Below, one piece after another: positions 54,371 through 64,000 of a DNA stretch of 64,000 nt (position 1 is the first letter of the stretch; every line of letters begins with the position of its first letter). Below the pieces are notes generated by a model. The model did not search any database, had not been told where the DNA came from, and saw only the letters and a program-made list of their open reading frames with translations. The DNA lies in contig JADKHK010000013.1 in NCBI GenBank assembly GCA_016721845.1, positions 620,001-684,000 on the forward strand. The letters run 5' to 3'. The DNA is from Lysobacterales bacterium. GTDB taxonomy: Bacteria; Pseudomonadota; Gammaproteobacteria; Xanthomonadales; Ahniellaceae. Both the position numbers and the translations under genes were made by a program.

Positions 54371-54954
54371 CAATTTGAAACAGTCGTAAGTTCCAGCTGG
54401 GCTCTATAGACTTCACAAAATCTGAGAAACAAGTCACGTTTCTTGGAACGAAACATGCGAATCCAGCGCATACATATAGATGGAGTCCCCGCTTATGAGC
54501 CGTGTCCGAATCGAGAAACGATCCGCAGTGCTGTCAGTTCTCACCTCGAGTTTGTTGGCACTGATGGCCACGAACGCGCAGGCCGGATTGACCGATGTGC
54601 CGCTAGCTTGGACTACTTACACACCGGCTCCGTACTTGGTCGGCAACGTGCCCGTTCGCGATCCCGAGGGTGGACGTACTCCCGACTCGACCAACGGCGG
54701 AACCAGCTTTGGCGGCGCCGACGACTTGTCCTCGGGTTGGCCACAGACTACGGCGACGTGCAATCCGGTCTCAGCAGGAGTTCGATGCGGTGCTCAACCT
54801 ACCGCCTATTTCGAATGGAACAAGAGAGGTACCTTGACGGAAGCGGATGACTACTTCTTTTTCCGGATGAGGGTCAATGGCTCACCAGACGGGAATAACG
54901 ATGGCCTGCTCGATCAGAATCACTGGAATGTCTTGCTCGATGTAGATGGCGATG

Positions 54955-54965
54955 GTTTTAAGGAG
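54955..54965 (+). repeat. Left copy of target-site duplication
   Basis: GTTTTAAGGAG at the left edge of the IS256-family element is repeated at 56009-56019 on the right edge. Eight bases (GTTTTAAG) are the likely true duplication; the extra GAG may belong to the element's left tip. Confidence 0.85.
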
Positions 54966-55498
54966 CCTATCCAGAATTTTGTGTGCGAGGCATAACATGA
55001 CGACCAGGAGCATGTATGCCGAGCAAGAAGAGGAAAGCGGTTGACGCCGCGATGGCGGCTTTGCCGTCGATACCCAAAGAGCTGATCGACCATTTCGTGA
55101 CCGGCCCGATGAGCGCGGAGGCCGTGGCGATGGCGTCGGCGGCGTTCAAGAAGGCGCTGATCGAGCGCGCGCTGCGTGGCGAGCTGACGCACCACCGGGC
55201 TATCCGCCGGGGCTGAGAAGCCAGCGGATGCGGCGAACTACCGCAATGGCAGCAGCGGCAAGACTGTGCTGACCGATGACGGCCCGCTGCGCATCGATGT
55301 GCCGCGCGATCGCGACGGCAGTTTCGATCCGCTGCTGATTCCCAAGCACGAGCGCCGGTTCGCCGGCTTCGACGACAAGATCGTGTCGATGTGGCGCGGC
55401 ATGTCGGTGCGCGAGATCCGCGGCTTTCTTGCCGAGCAATACAGCGTGGACGTGTCGCCGGAGTTCATCAGCACGGTGACCGACGGGTGAGCGGGCCC

Positions 55499-55524
55499 GG
55501 GGGGGGGGCGGCGGGCCGCCCGAG
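55499..55524. repeat. G-rich block inside the IS256 transposase
   Basis: A 10-base G-run (55499-55508) with adjoining GC-only sequence replaces about 20 codons expected between FISTVTD and VVFFDALR. It is similar in kind to the block at 40227. Confidence 0.6.
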
Positions 55525-55700
55525 CTCCGTCGTGTTCTTCGACGCACTACGCGTGAAGATTCGCGAGGAAGGCGTGGTGCGCAACAAGGCGATCTACCTG
55601 GCGCTTGGCGTATTGCCGGACGGCACGCGCGATATTCTGGCTTGTGGATCGAGAACACGGAGGGCGCGAAGTTCTGGCTGAAGGTATTCAACGCCTAGAC

Positions 55701-55782
55701 GGGGGGCAGGGGGAGGCGGTGGGCCGACGACCGTTGTCGCACGGCGGCGCGGGGGGCGGGGGGGGGGGGGGGGGGGGGGGGG
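55701..55782. repeat. G-rich block with a 25-G homopolymer
   Basis: Several G-runs lie here, ending in 25 consecutive G at 55758-55782. The block interrupts the transposase remnant, and such long G tracts are unusual in bacterial chromosomes. An assembly or sequencing artefact is the most likely cause. Confidence 0.65.
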
Positions 55783-56008
55783 TGCAGCGCGGCTGCGCAA
55801 AATCATCAAGAGGCGCGGCCACTTTGCCGACAGAGCACGAATGACTGGCTGCCTGGGAACATCACGGGACTGGAGCCGATCAGCCAAGGAATGGCGCGAG
55901 TCGGCGCGGGACGCTTCCGCAAATGACCACGCCCGCACGCGGCCATCGCAGCGACGCCCCGCGGGGACTTTTCAGGAACGCCTCACACACAAAATTTCTG
56001 ACAGCCCC

Positions 56009-56019
56009 GTTTTAAGGAG
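56009..56019 (+). repeat. Right copy of target-site duplication
   Basis: GTTTTAAGGAG repeats the sequence at 54955-54965. From here the C25 protease frame continues with TTC TGG (Phe-Trp). Confidence 0.85.
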
Positions 56020-58891
56020 TTCTGGGTCGATATTGCCGGCAAGGACGATGTCGTTAATCTCTACTTTGAGGATGTCGCTCGCCAAGATCTCACCGTCAGC
56101 CCCAATCCGATTACCTTGCGTGTCGCACAGTTCAGGGCATGTGCGAGTACACCTGTAAGCGGGACCTGTCAGTACTCCCACACCCGTATTGTCAACATAG
56201 GCGACGGCACCGGCGAGTCCTATGTCGATGTTCAGATTCCCGTGAATGTTTTCGACAACACCGCTGGCGGCACGCAGCAGGTCGATTCTTCAGACAATGT
56301 TCGACTGATCTTTTCGACGAGCAATTCCGGCGTGAATCCGTTGCAAAAGGATTTTTCCTCAACCTGCAACGAACCGTTTTTCTTTGGCACCTGCGGTTTT
56401 GGCGACACGACCCCTGTTTCTCTGACCCATGTCGCGTCGAAACGCGCGGGTGGGGCGACGGTGGTGAACTTTGCGACGGCCATCGAGGCCGCGCACTCCG
56501 GATTCTTCATCGAGACGAAGCAAGGCGGCGAGTGGAAGACGGCGCGTTTTGTGCCTGGCTCGGAAGGGCCGACCCCGCTGCAGCGTCGCGACTACAGTGT
56601 GACGCTGAAGGGCAACTTTGGCGGCGAATATCGGCTGGTCGAACTGGATTCCCAGGGCGGCAAGCGCGTTCATGGCCCTTATCGGGTCGGCCGCAACTAC
56701 GGCGACGCCCATCCGGCCGCATACCGCAGCATCGACTGGAAGTCCGCAGCGGCAGAGTGGCGTTCCAGCGAGGCGGCATTGAACAAGTCCCGCTCGGTGG
56801 CACTGGCGACAATGTCCAAGGCGGCCACGCCCGGCGTGTCCCGTCCGCTGGCTGAAATCGAGGTCAGCGAACCTGGCGTCGTGCGCGTCCGTGCGGCCGA
56901 ATTGCGTGCGCTCGGCGTGTCGATCGACAGCATCGATACCGGTGACTATGCATTGATCCGTGGCCACGACGCGGTTCCGCTGTACACCTCGCGCTCCGGC
57001 GGCACCCTGGCCGACAGCGACTACATCGAATTCGTCGCCGACTTTGTGCCCACCCTCTATACGCGTAGCGCCGTCTACCAGTTGCGCGCGGACAAGGCGC
57101 GTTCGTCCCGCGTCACGATTCGCAATGCCAACGTGCCGAACAGCGGCCGCGCGCCGGCGTTCCACATCGCGACCCGCAGTTTCGAGACCAACCGTACTTA
57201 CAGCTTCTCGGCGCCGACGGCCGACCCGTTCTACGACGCGCGGATCCTCGCTTACGGGCGCCCGGCCAGTTATGCCAAGCAGATCAGTCTTGATCGACTG
57301 TACGCGCAGGGTGGCGATGTCCAGGTCAAGACTACCTTGTGGGGCGGCGCCGACTTCCCGGCCAGTCCCGATCATCATGCCGTCATCAGCATCAACGGCG
57401 TGCAGGTCGCGGATGAACGCTTCGACGGCACCGATGCGGCGGTGGTCCAGGCGTCCCTGCCGGCTGCTTCACTGGCGGCCGGTGCCCTGTCGCTGAAGAT
57501 CGACCTGCCGTTCGACAATGGCCAGATCTTTGACCTGGTGAACTATGACCGTCTCGACGTGACCTATCCGCGACAGCTGGTCATGGACCAGGGCAAGCTC
57601 GACTTCGAACTCGATGCCGACATCGTGTCGGTGGGCGATGCGGGCAGTGCCGATGTCAGCGCCTATGCCTTCGATGGCAACAAGTTGACGCGGCTTCGCA
57701 CCTCGGTAGTGTGCACGACGGCCGCAGCGGCGCCTTGCACGGTGCGCTTCGCCGGCTTGCCGGGCCTGAAGCGTTACGTGATCGGCAATGCGACGGCCGC
57801 GCAATCGAGGCGAGCGCTGCGCGCTGCGCCGGCCGACGCGAACCTGTTCGCTGGCGATGCCGACCTGTTGATCGTGAGTCACGCGCAGTTCCGCAGTGTG
57901 GCCGAGCGCCTTGCCGATGCGCGTCGAGGCGAAGGTCTGACGGTTGATGTCGTCGATGTCGCCGATGTCTACCGTCAGTTCGGCAATGGGTCCCCCGATC
58001 CAGCGGCCATTCGCAGCTACCTGGCCGAAGCCAAGCAGCGCCGCCTCACCCAGTACGTCGTCCTGTTCGGCGGCGACACCTACGACTATCACAACAATCT
58101 GGGCTACGCGACGATCAGCCACATTCCCTCGTCCTACGTGGCCTACGACAAGATCTCGCGTTTCGTGCCCAGCGATGCCGATGTCGTCGATTTCGACCGC
58201 GACCTGGTTCCGGACCTTGCAATCGGCCGTTTGCCGGCGCGCACCTCGGCCGAAGCCAATGCGATGGTCGACAAGATCCTCGCCCATGACCGCATGCCAG
58301 GATTCAATCGCGTGACGATGGTGGCCGACCGCGGCGCCTTCGCCCAGAAATCCGCCGTGATGGCTGCGCTCATTCCGGCCGACATTTCGGTCGAATCACT
58401 GAATCTCGACACGTCGACCGTCGTCAATCTGCGCAATGCCATGCTGGCGGACCTCGCGGAGGGCATCGACGTGATCAACTATGTTGGCCATTCGTCGCCG
58501 ACCCAGTGGTCATTCGAGAACATCCTCACCACCGGCCAGGTCGCGAGCATCAACGCGCCGCGTCCGTTCATCGCGAGTCAGCTGGGTTGCTGGAACGCCT
58601 ACTATGTCGACCCGCGCTACGACAACGTTTCGCGCGCCATGCTGGCTTCACCGACTGCAGCAGCTGCGGCCGTCGGCCCGACAGGACTTGCGGACGATGT
58701 GGCCGAGGAAGTGTTTGCACAGCACTTCTTCCCGCGCTTGCATGGGGGTTCGGCGCGTATCGGTGATGCGGTGCTCGATGCCAAGCAGGCGATGCGCGCG
58801 CAGGGTGACCGGCCGATCGATATCCAGCTTGGCGTGAATCTGCTCGGGGATCCGAGCATGCGATTGCATTGATCGCGACATTTGCACGAAG

Positions 58892-58916
58892 AAACCCGGC
58901 GCAAGCCGGGTTTTTT
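58892..58916 (+). terminator. Intrinsic terminator of the C25 protease gene
   Basis: AAACCCGGC and GCCGGGTTT form a perfect 9-bp stem with a GCAA loop, followed by more T bases. It lies 19 bases after the protease stop codon. Confidence 0.92.
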
Positions 58917-58979
58917 CTTGCAGGAGCGAGGGTTGCGGGCGTCTAATCGAGTGACGATGGGACGCAGGAGGCAGCCGTA

Positions 58980-59633
58980 ATGATTCGCGTGATCTTTGTG
59001 GACGACCATGCGATGGTGCGTACCGGTTATCGGGCATCACTCGCAAGCGTGGCCGATATCCAGGTCGTGGGGGAGGCTGGTACTGGCGAGGACGGCGTGA
59101 AGCTGGCGCGCGAACTGAAGCCGCATGTGGTGCTGATGGACTTGCATCTGCCGGGTATCAGCGGATTGGAGGCTGCGAGTCGCATTCACCAGCACGATCC
59201 CGACTGCAAGGTGATTGCGTTGACCGGGCACAATGAATCTCCGTTTCCGCGCAAATTCATCGAAGCCGGCGCGGCGGGATATGTCACCAAGGATTGTCCG
59301 GTCGAGGAACTGGTGCAGGCCATTCGCACGGTGGCGTCGGGGCGCCGTTTCATCAGCCAGCACATTGCCCAGGCGATGGCGCTCGATGCGATGAATGGCG
59401 CGAAGTCGTCCCCCTTCGAACAGTTGACGAAGCGCGAGATCGAGATCGTCGTCGCGCTGGCGCAGGGCGAGGACATGCCGACCATCGGCAAGCGTCTGCA
59501 TGTGACGGCCAAGACGATCGCATCGCACAAGTACAACGTCTTCAAGAAGCTCGATGTCGACAGCGATGTGGCACTCGCGCACATGGCCATCCAACATGGA
59601 CTGGTCGACGCAGGCAAGAAAAAGCCGCGCTAG
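58980..59633 (+). CDS. NarL/FixJ-family response regulator (GacA/UvrY-like)
   Basis: A 217-residue two-component regulator. The receiver domain (1-120) has VDDH at residues 8-11, phosphoacceptor Asp54 in VVLMDLHLPG, and Thr/Lys in IALTGHNE and GYVTKDC. The C-terminal LuxR-type helix-turn-helix (about 145-210) reads LTKREIEIVVALAQGEDMPTIG, then TAKTIASHKYNVFKKLDV. Overall it resembles GacA/UvrY, but no partner kinase is near, so the pathway is unknown. A terminator overlaps the stop codon. Confidence 0.93.
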   Translation: MIRVIFVDDHAMVRTGYRASLASVADIQVVGEAGTGEDGVKLARELKPHVVLMDLHLPGISGLEAASRIHQHDPDCKVIALTGHNESPFPRKFIEAGAAGYVTKDCPVEELVQAIRTVASGRRFISQHIAQAMALDAMNGAKSSPFEQLTKREIEIVVALAQGEDMPTIGKRLHVTAKTIASHKYNVFKKLDVDSDVALAHMAIQHGLVDAGKKKPR

Positions 59634-59645
59634 GCGCGGCTTTTT
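59619..59645. terminator. Bidirectional terminator with the response regulator stop codon in its loop
   Basis: AAAAAGCCGCGC (59619-59630) pairs fully with GCGCGGCTTTTT (59634-59645). The three-base loop is the TAG stop codon of the response regulator gene. The symmetric A and T runs should also terminate the convergent rne transcript, whose stop is at 59671. Confidence 0.9.
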
Positions 59646-59670
59646 CTTTCTCGTGCGGATCAGCGCCTGA

Positions 59671-62559
59671 TCAGGGCGCTGCCGGTGGCTGGTCCGCTGT
59701 ATCCGGTGCCGATCGCGGCTCGTTCGAATCCGCGACCGCATCCGCTTCGGTGCTCGCCGCTTCACCTGCAGCTGGCGTCGATTCCGTCGGGACGAACGAC
59801 GGTGCGTGCAGGGCATAGGCGATCGCGGCCGCCATCGGGCGAGCCTGCGGAATATCGGCATAGCGGGGCATGTCGCGCGATGCACGTGGTGCAGGAACGG
59901 CTTCCGGCTTCGCTTCGGCCTCCGGTTCGACGGCGGCCACCGGCAGTTCCAGCGACTCCTGGGCCGGAGCGGCTTCCGGTGCCGGCTTGGCGACTGGTTC
60001 GTCGATGTCGATCTTAGGCATCACCACAGTGGTCGACGCTGCGATGCCCAGCATCGGGAGCAACTGCGTGGTGGCTGCGGATTCCTTCGTGTTCTCGACG
60101 GGCGTCTCGATCACGGCCTGGACCGGTGCAGCCGGCGCGATCTCGGCGACCGCGGCCTGCGCCTCGGTTTCGCCCGACTCGTTGTCGAGTTCGTCCTCGT
60201 CATCCAGGTCCATGGCGTCGTTGCCGACACCGTTCAATTCGGCACCACCCGCTTCACGATCGCCGCGACGGCGGCGGCGTCCACCGCGACGGCCACGACG
60301 ACGCTTGCCGTCGCCATTCGCGCCGGTGGCCGATGCCTCGTTGCCCAGGTTCGTGGCGGCATCGCTGGCGACCAGCGCCGCGATAATCGGCGCAGCCGCT
60401 GCAGTGGCTTCGTCGACTGGCTGTGCTGCTGCGGCCAAGGGCTTCATCGTCGCGTCGGCGGCTTTGGGCTGCTGTTGCGGACGTTCGCCGCGCTCCGGAC
60501 GTTCCGGACGCTCGGCGCGATTCTGTTGCGATGATTCCGGGCGCGGCGCCTTCGGTGGCTGCGCCTGCTTTGCCTGCTGTTCGTTGCGCGGACCACGCTC
60601 CTGCTTGTCCTGCCGCTGTTGCTGCGCTTGCTGCTGGCCGCGATCCTTCTGGCCTTGCTGCTGTCCGCCACGGTCCTGGCGTTCATTGCGCTGCTGGCCA
60701 TCCTGGGGCTTGCCGCCGCTCTTGCGCTCGTCACGGCGCTGCTGATGTTTGCCCTGCTGCGGACGACCATCGCGGCCTTGGGTCGGCTTCTGCTGCGGTG
60801 CCGGGGCAGTGGTTGACACGACCGCTTCACCGGCACCGAACATGCTGTCCCAGAGTCGACGGAAGAAACCGGCTTGCTTGGGCGCATTGGTCGTCACGGC
60901 GACAGCTTTCGCGATCGGCGCTGCGGCCGCGAGCTCGGCGGGTTCGTCGCGCATCGGCACCGGTGCAGTCGGCGTGATGCGGGTGACGGCCGGCAGTTCG
61001 ACCGGCTCGACCGGCTGCGTCGAGGTCGGCAGCGGCGTCGGCGTGATGGCCGTGACGCGCTCGTAGCTCGGTGCGGTTTCCATCGCGATTTCGCTCGCGC
61101 GCAGGCGACGTACCTCGTAATGCGGCGTGTCCAGCTTCTCGTCGGCGACGATGATGATGCTAGCTTCCTGGCGCGTTTCGATCTCGATGATGGCGCGGCG
61201 TTTCTCGTTCAGCAGGAAGTTCGCGATGTCCGCTGGCACCTGCACCAGCACCTGGCCGGTGTTTTCCTTCATCGCCTCTTCTTCGACGATGCGCAGGATC
61301 GACAAGGACAGCGATTCGATGCCGCGGATGCGGCCATGACCTTCGCAGCGCGGGCAGACATTCTGTGTCGCTTCGCCGAGAGACGGACGCAGGCGCTGGC
61401 GGGACATTTCGAGCAGGCCGAAACGGGAAATGCGTCCGATCTGCACGCGAGCCCGGTCGACCTTGAGCGCGTCGCGCAATTTCTCTTCGACTTCGCGCTG
61501 GTGCTTGGCCGACTCCATGTCGATGAAGTCGATGACGATCAAACCGCCCATGTCGCGGATGCGCAACTGACGCGCGACTTCCACGGCTGCTTCGAGGTTG
61601 GTGTTGAACGCCGTTTCCTCGATGTCGCCGCCCTTGGTGGCCTTGGCCGAGTTGATGTCGATCGAGGTCAGGGCTTCGGTCTGGTCGATGACGATCGCGC
61701 CGCCCGAGGGCAGGCGCACCGTGCGCTCGAACGCGTTCTCGATCTGCATCTCGATCTGGAAGCGCGAAAACAGGGGCACGTTGTCTTTGTAGAGCTTGAG
61801 CTTGCGCAGGTTTTGCGGCATCACCTGCTGCATGAACTGGCGCGCATCCTCGTACAGTTCTTCCTGGTCGACGAGGATTTCGCCGATGTCGTTGCGCAGG
61901 TAATCGCGCAGCGCCCGGATCATCAGTTTCGACTCCTGGTAGACCAGGAACGGGGCAGGGCGACCCTGGGTCGCCTCGGTGATCGCCTTCCAGACCTGGA
62001 GCAGGTAGTCCAGATCCCATTGCAGCTCTTCGGCATCGCGGCCGAGGCCGGCGGTGCGGATGATCAAGCCCATCTCGTCGGGGAGCTTGAGCTCGTCCAT
62101 CGTTTCCTTGAGGTTCGAACGATCCTCGCCCTCGATGCGGCGCGACACGCCGCCGGCACGCGGATTGTTCGGCATCAGCACGAGGTAACGGCCGGCCAGG
62201 CTGATGAACGTGGTCAGGGCGGCGCCCTTGTTGCCGCGTTCTTCCTTGTCGACCTGGACGATGATCTCGCGACCTTCCTTCAACAACTCGCGGATGCCGG
62301 CCTTGTTCGGGTCCAGTCCGGGCGTGAAGTATTCGCGTCCGATCTCCTTGAGCGGCAGGAATCCGTGGCGTTCGCCGCCGTATTCGATGAAACAGGCTTC
62401 CAGGCTGGGTTCGACGCGGGTGATGCGACCCTTGTAGATGTTCGATTTCTTCTGCTCGCGCGACGGGATTTCGACATCGAGGTCAAACAGGTTTTGGCCA
62501 TCGACGATAGCCACGCGCAACTCTTCCCGCTGAGTTGCGTTGATCAACATGCGCTTCAT
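59671..62559 (-). CDS. rne: Ribonuclease E
   Basis: A 962-residue endoribonuclease that starts most mRNA decay and processes rRNA and tRNA. The N-terminal half (1 to about 510) has the S1 domain ([19 protein letters not shown]), RNase H-like parts, the catalytic acidic segments ([19 protein letters not shown], and [19 protein letters not shown]) and the Zn-link CPRCEGHGR. The C-terminal half is disordered, with Arg/Gln-rich RNA-binding tracts ([30 protein letters not shown]) and then Ala/Glu/Pro-rich sequence, where degradosome partners bind. The start [19 protein letters not shown] at 62559 is standard; GGAAG lies upstream. Confidence 0.97.
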   Translation of the reverse strand: MKRMLINATQREELRVAIVDGQNLFDLDVEIPSREQKKSNIYKGRITRVEPSLEACFIEYGGERHGFLPLKEIGREYFTPGLDPNKAGIRELLKEGREIIVQVDKEERGNKGAALTTFISLAGRYLVLMPNNPRAGGVSRRIEGEDRSNLKETMDELKLPDEMGLIIRTAGLGRDAEELQWDLDYLLQVWKAITEATQGRPAPFLVYQESKLMIRALRDYLRNDIGEILVDQEELYEDARQFMQQVMPQNLRKLKLYKDNVPLFSRFQIEMQIENAFERTVRLPSGGAIVIDQTEALTSIDINSAKATKGGDIEETAFNTNLEAAVEVARQLRIRDMGGLIVIDFIDMESAKHQREVEEKLRDALKVDRARVQIGRISRFGLLEMSRQRLRPSLGEATQNVCPRCEGHGRIRGIESLSLSILRIVEEEAMKENTGQVLVQVPADIANFLLNEKRRAIIEIETRQEASIIIVADEKLDTPHYEVRRLRASEIAMETAPSYERVTAITPTPLPTSTQPVEPVELPAVTRITPTAPVPMRDEPAELAAAAPIAKAVAVTTNAPKQAGFFRRLWDSMFGAGEAVVSTTAPAPQQKPTQGRDGRPQQGKHQQRRDERKSGGKPQDGQQRNERQDRGGQQQGQKDRGQQQAQQQRQDKQERGPRNEQQAKQAQPPKAPRPESSQQNRAERPERPERGERPQQQPKAADATMKPLAAAAQPVDEATAAAAPIIAALVASDAATNLGNEASATGANGDGKRRRGRRGGRRRRRGDREAGGAELNGVGNDAMDLDDEDELDNESGETEAQAAVAEIAPAAPVQAVIETPVENTKESAATTQLLPMLGIAASTTVVMPKIDIDEPVAKPAPEAAPAQESLELPVAAVEPEAEAKPEAVPAPRASRDMPRYADIPQARPMAAAIAYALHAPSFVPTESTPAAGEAASTEADAVADSNEPRSAPDTADQPPAAP

Positions 62560-62946
62560 TGTGAATGCTTCCTTGCGCTCCTGGCGCGGCGCCCGCTTCG
62601 GCACTGGATCTTCGGGTCGTCGCGCGCGGGGCTTTCGCCTCGCCACGCAGCGTTCGACTTCTTGGATCCGGCGGCGGTACGCCCGGTCGGGCGCAAACGT
62701 TACTGGGGTGTTGGATTCGGTAGTCTCCGGTCGAATCCGGGCCGGTCGGTGACGTCACACCGAGGCGGTTGTGCTTCCGCACTATCCGCAAGAGCCTGCT
62801 GCTCGGATACGATGCACGGGTGCAGGACGTTCTCGTCACTGCATCATTCCCGTCCCGTCCGTTGCGGCAGGCGCGACAAACGGCTTCGATAAGTAATTGA
62901 TCGAAGCCCGTTTTCGACGCTGATCGCAGAGCGATTCTAGCCGCCG
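62560..62946. promoter_or_regulatory. Divergent rne-rluC intergenic region with long rne leader
   Basis: This 387-bp gap has no gene. On the minus strand a TAGAAT -10-like box lies at 62934-62939, which would give rne a leader of about 365 nt; E. coli rne has a similar long leader used for autoregulation. A hairpin with 9-bp arms (GGCTTCGAT / ATCGAAGCC, 62882-62908) lies near the rluC end and is followed by TTTT on the plus strand. The exact promoters were not resolved. Confidence 0.4.
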
Positions 62947-63927
62947 ATGAGCAAACCCGCAAACCCGAGGCCGCCCGAGGCCGAAGTCGCCCCGATGCCG
63001 TCGGTCCAGATCCTCACGATCTCCGAGGATCGCGACGGCCAGCGCCTCGACAATTTCCTGTTCAACGCGCTCAAGGGTGTGCCGAAGACGCATGTCTATC
63101 GGCTGCTCCGGACCGGTCAGGTTCGGATCAATGGCAAGCGCTGCAAGCCCGATACCCGTATCGCGACCGGCGACCTGGTGCGGGTGCCGCCGGTGCGCGT
63201 GCCGGAGCCACGCGATCCCGGACAGGCGCCGGAGCGCCTGCTGCGCGCGGTGCCGACCTGGGTGGTGTTCGAGGATCGCCATTATCTGGTCTTCAACAAG
63301 CCCAGCGGGATTGCCGCGCATGGCGGCAGCGGCGTCAGTTTCGGCGCCATCGAACTGCTGCGTCAGGCCCGGCCCGATGAGGATTTCGAACTGGTGCATC
63401 GCCTCGACCGCGACACCAGTGGTGTGCTGGTGTTCGCCAAGCGGCGACCGGCCCTGACCCAGTTGCAGACCGAGATCCGCGAGAACCGCACCCGCAAGCG
63501 CTATCTGGCCTTGCTGTCCGGGCAGTTGCCGAAAGACAAGATGCACGTCGATGTCGCACTGGCGAAGAATGTGCTTCAGGGCGGCGAGCGCATGGTCACC
63601 GTCGACGACGACGGCAAGCCTTCCCGCAGCACGTTCCGGGTGCTCGAACGATTGCGCGACGCCACCTACGTCGAAGTCTTGATCGAGACCGGACGCACCC
63701 ACCAGATCCGCGTCCACGCCCAGCACCTAGGACATCCGCTGCTCGGCGACGACAAGTACGGCGATACCGAAGCGAATCGTGCCGCGAAGCAGCACGGCCT
63801 GAAGCGCCTGTTCCTGCATGCCGCCGAGTTCGGTTTCAGCGCGGGCGAACCGCGTCGCGATTACCGCTTCGAAGCGCCGCTGGCGCCGGAACTGGAAGCG
63901 GTCCTGGCGAAATGGCCGCGCGCGTAG
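62947..63927 (+). CDS. rluC: 23S rRNA pseudouridine synthase RluC
   Basis: A 326-residue RluA-family enzyme. The S4 RNA-binding domain is near residues 30-90 (QRLDNFLFNALKGVPKTHVY). The catalytic Asp lies in HRLDRDTSGVLVFAK, and GRTHQIRVHAQHLGHPLLGD is the conserved C-terminal signature. In E. coli RluC modifies positions 955, 2504 and 2580 of 23S rRNA. It is divergent from rne, the common gammaproteobacterial arrangement, which supports RluC over the related RluD. Confidence 0.94.
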   Translation: MSKPANPRPPEAEVAPMPSVQILTISEDRDGQRLDNFLFNALKGVPKTHVYRLLRTGQVRINGKRCKPDTRIATGDLVRVPPVRVPEPRDPGQAPERLLRAVPTWVVFEDRHYLVFNKPSGIAAHGGSGVSFGAIELLRQARPDEDFELVHRLDRDTSGVLVFAKRRPALTQLQTEIRENRTRKRYLALLSGQLPKDKMHVDVALAKNVLQGGERMVTVDDDGKPSRSTFRVLERLRDATYVEVLIETGRTHQIRVHAQHLGHPLLGDDKYGDTEANRAAKQHGLKRLFLHAAEFGFSAGEPRRDYRFEAPLAPELEAVLAKWPRA

Positions 63928-63937
63928 GCGCAGCGGC

Positions 63938-64000
63938 TCACGATCGCAACGAAGTGGCCTGCTCCCGGAAGGCCGGGTAGTAGGGGATGTGGGCGCTTCG
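63938..64000 (-). CDS. Possible C-terminal end of a minus-strand gene (cut by window edge)
   Basis: On the minus strand the last 63 bases read as 20 codons and a TGA stop (protein end SAHIPYYPAFREQATSLRS). The frame is open to the window edge and would converge on rluC with a ten-base gap. The piece is too short to identify a family. Confidence 0.35.
   Translation of the reverse strand, partial: RSAHIPYYPAFREQATSLRS

Larger units (their letters stand above)
55016..55975 (+). pseudogene. IS256-family transposase, multiply broken
   Basis: Fragments of a Mutator/IS256 transposase follow in order but in different frames. They are PSKKRKAVDAAMAALPSIPKE to ALIERALRGELTHH (55016-55195), LTDDGPLRIDVPRDRDGSFD to VSPEFISTVTD (55266-55487), VVFFDALRVKIREEG to RDIL and WIENTEGAKFWLKVF (55530-55690), and KIIKRRGHFAD near the end (about 55800). 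The first frameshift is near 55194, where a CTG codon seems to have lost a base. Roughly 100 codons of the DDE domain between 55695 and 55795 are missing. The catalytic Asp in FFDALR is still visible. Confidence 0.85.
54963..56008. mobile_element. IS256-family insertion sequence, decayed
   Basis: An element of about 1.05 kb in the C25 protease gene. The terminal inverted repeats (left 54963-54990, right 55981-56008) match at 21 of 28 positions and share the core ATTTTGTGTG. Flanking direct repeats are 8-11 bp, within the 8-9 bp norm for the family. The transposase inside is broken by frameshifts and by two G-rich blocks, and it is shorter than a complete IS256-type element of about 1.3 kb. 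Confidence 0.88.
54495..58872 (+). pseudogene. Gingipain-type C25 cysteine protease gene interrupted by an IS256-family element
   Basis: The first part (54495-54965) encodes a signal peptide (RSAVLSVLTSSLLALMATNAQA) and an N-terminal domain ending VDGDGFKE. The frame resumes at 56020 with FWVDIAGKDDVVNLYFEDV and runs to 58872. Taking out the element and one copy of the target repeat joins them in frame, giving about 1107 residues. The C25 catalytic domain is in the last 350 residues: His in INYVGHSSPTQWSF and Cys in ASQLGCWNAYY, with LFGGDTYDYHNN and VPDLAIGRLPARTS. GGAG at 54482-54485 supports the ATG at 54495. As it stands the protease cannot be made whole. Confidence 0.9.

Overview
The window is about 64 kb of GC-rich bacterial chromosome, almost fully coding. 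Its gene order and protein types point to a gammaproteobacterium of the Lysobacterales (Xanthomonadales), probably near Rhodanobacteraceae. The signs are the rpoE-rseA-rseB-mucD block joined to lepA-lepB-DUF4845-rnc-era-recO, a methylthioinosine phosphorylase next to nagZ and hpt, a fused CysNC, and secreted proteins ending in a short xxFxxGF(E/D) tail. This placement is inference from content; no phylogenetic marker was compared.

Layout. 1-9.7 kb: the end of an EAL protein, then the envelope-stress sigma factor with its regulators and periplasmic protease, running into the housekeeping lepA-to-recO series. 9.7-14.9 kb: a convergent REC-HPt protein, then the tightly packed rlmD-CYTH-nagZ-hpt-MTI phosphorylase series and a cold-shock gene. 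14.9-25.5 kb, mostly minus strand: an ABC exporter, yigZ, an ECF sigma factor with a probable anti-sigma partner, sulfate activation genes (cysD, cysNC), a secreted delta-60 protein, and a frameshifted pbpC. 25.5-36.3 kb, minus strand: a bacterial alpha-2-macroglobulin (paired with pbpC, as in E. coli), a RelE-type toxin-antitoxin pair, and a padR / duplicated permease / heptaheme cytochrome-TPR cluster. 36.3-43.4 kb: an Fe-S type photolyase, DUF4166, two flavoproteins, an IS21-type remnant, and a DegP-like protease cut short by that remnant. 43.5-51.2 kb: a secreted beta-helix protein, an ABC-2 transporter, a DUF1902/HicA pair, an SDR-like protein coupled to a second photolyase (phrB), a wax ester synthase family acyltransferase and an entericidin. 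51.2-58.9 kb: secreted proteins, namely a CsgG-like protein, an unknown exported protein, an M43 metalloprotease and a large C25 (gingipain-like) protease gene split by a decayed IS256-family element. 58.9-64 kb: a NarL-type response regulator, rne with a long leader, and rluC.

The most notable observations are these: the IS256 insertion in the C25 protease, with target duplication and inverted repeats whose removal restores the frame; the IS21 remnant that truncates the DegP-like gene; the padR-permease-heptaheme cluster with a TTAGG-type dyad operator; the shared C-terminal tail on two unrelated secreted proteins; an SDR-like protein lacking the catalytic Tyr, overlapping phrB; and a 33-bp perfect inverted repeat between the macroglobulin and pbpC genes. 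Three G-rich blocks, one with a run of 25 G, look like assembly or sequencing damage and limit confidence at 40.2 kb and 55.5-55.8 kb. No tRNA, rRNA or CRISPR array was seen. I found no clearly new defence or biosynthetic system.
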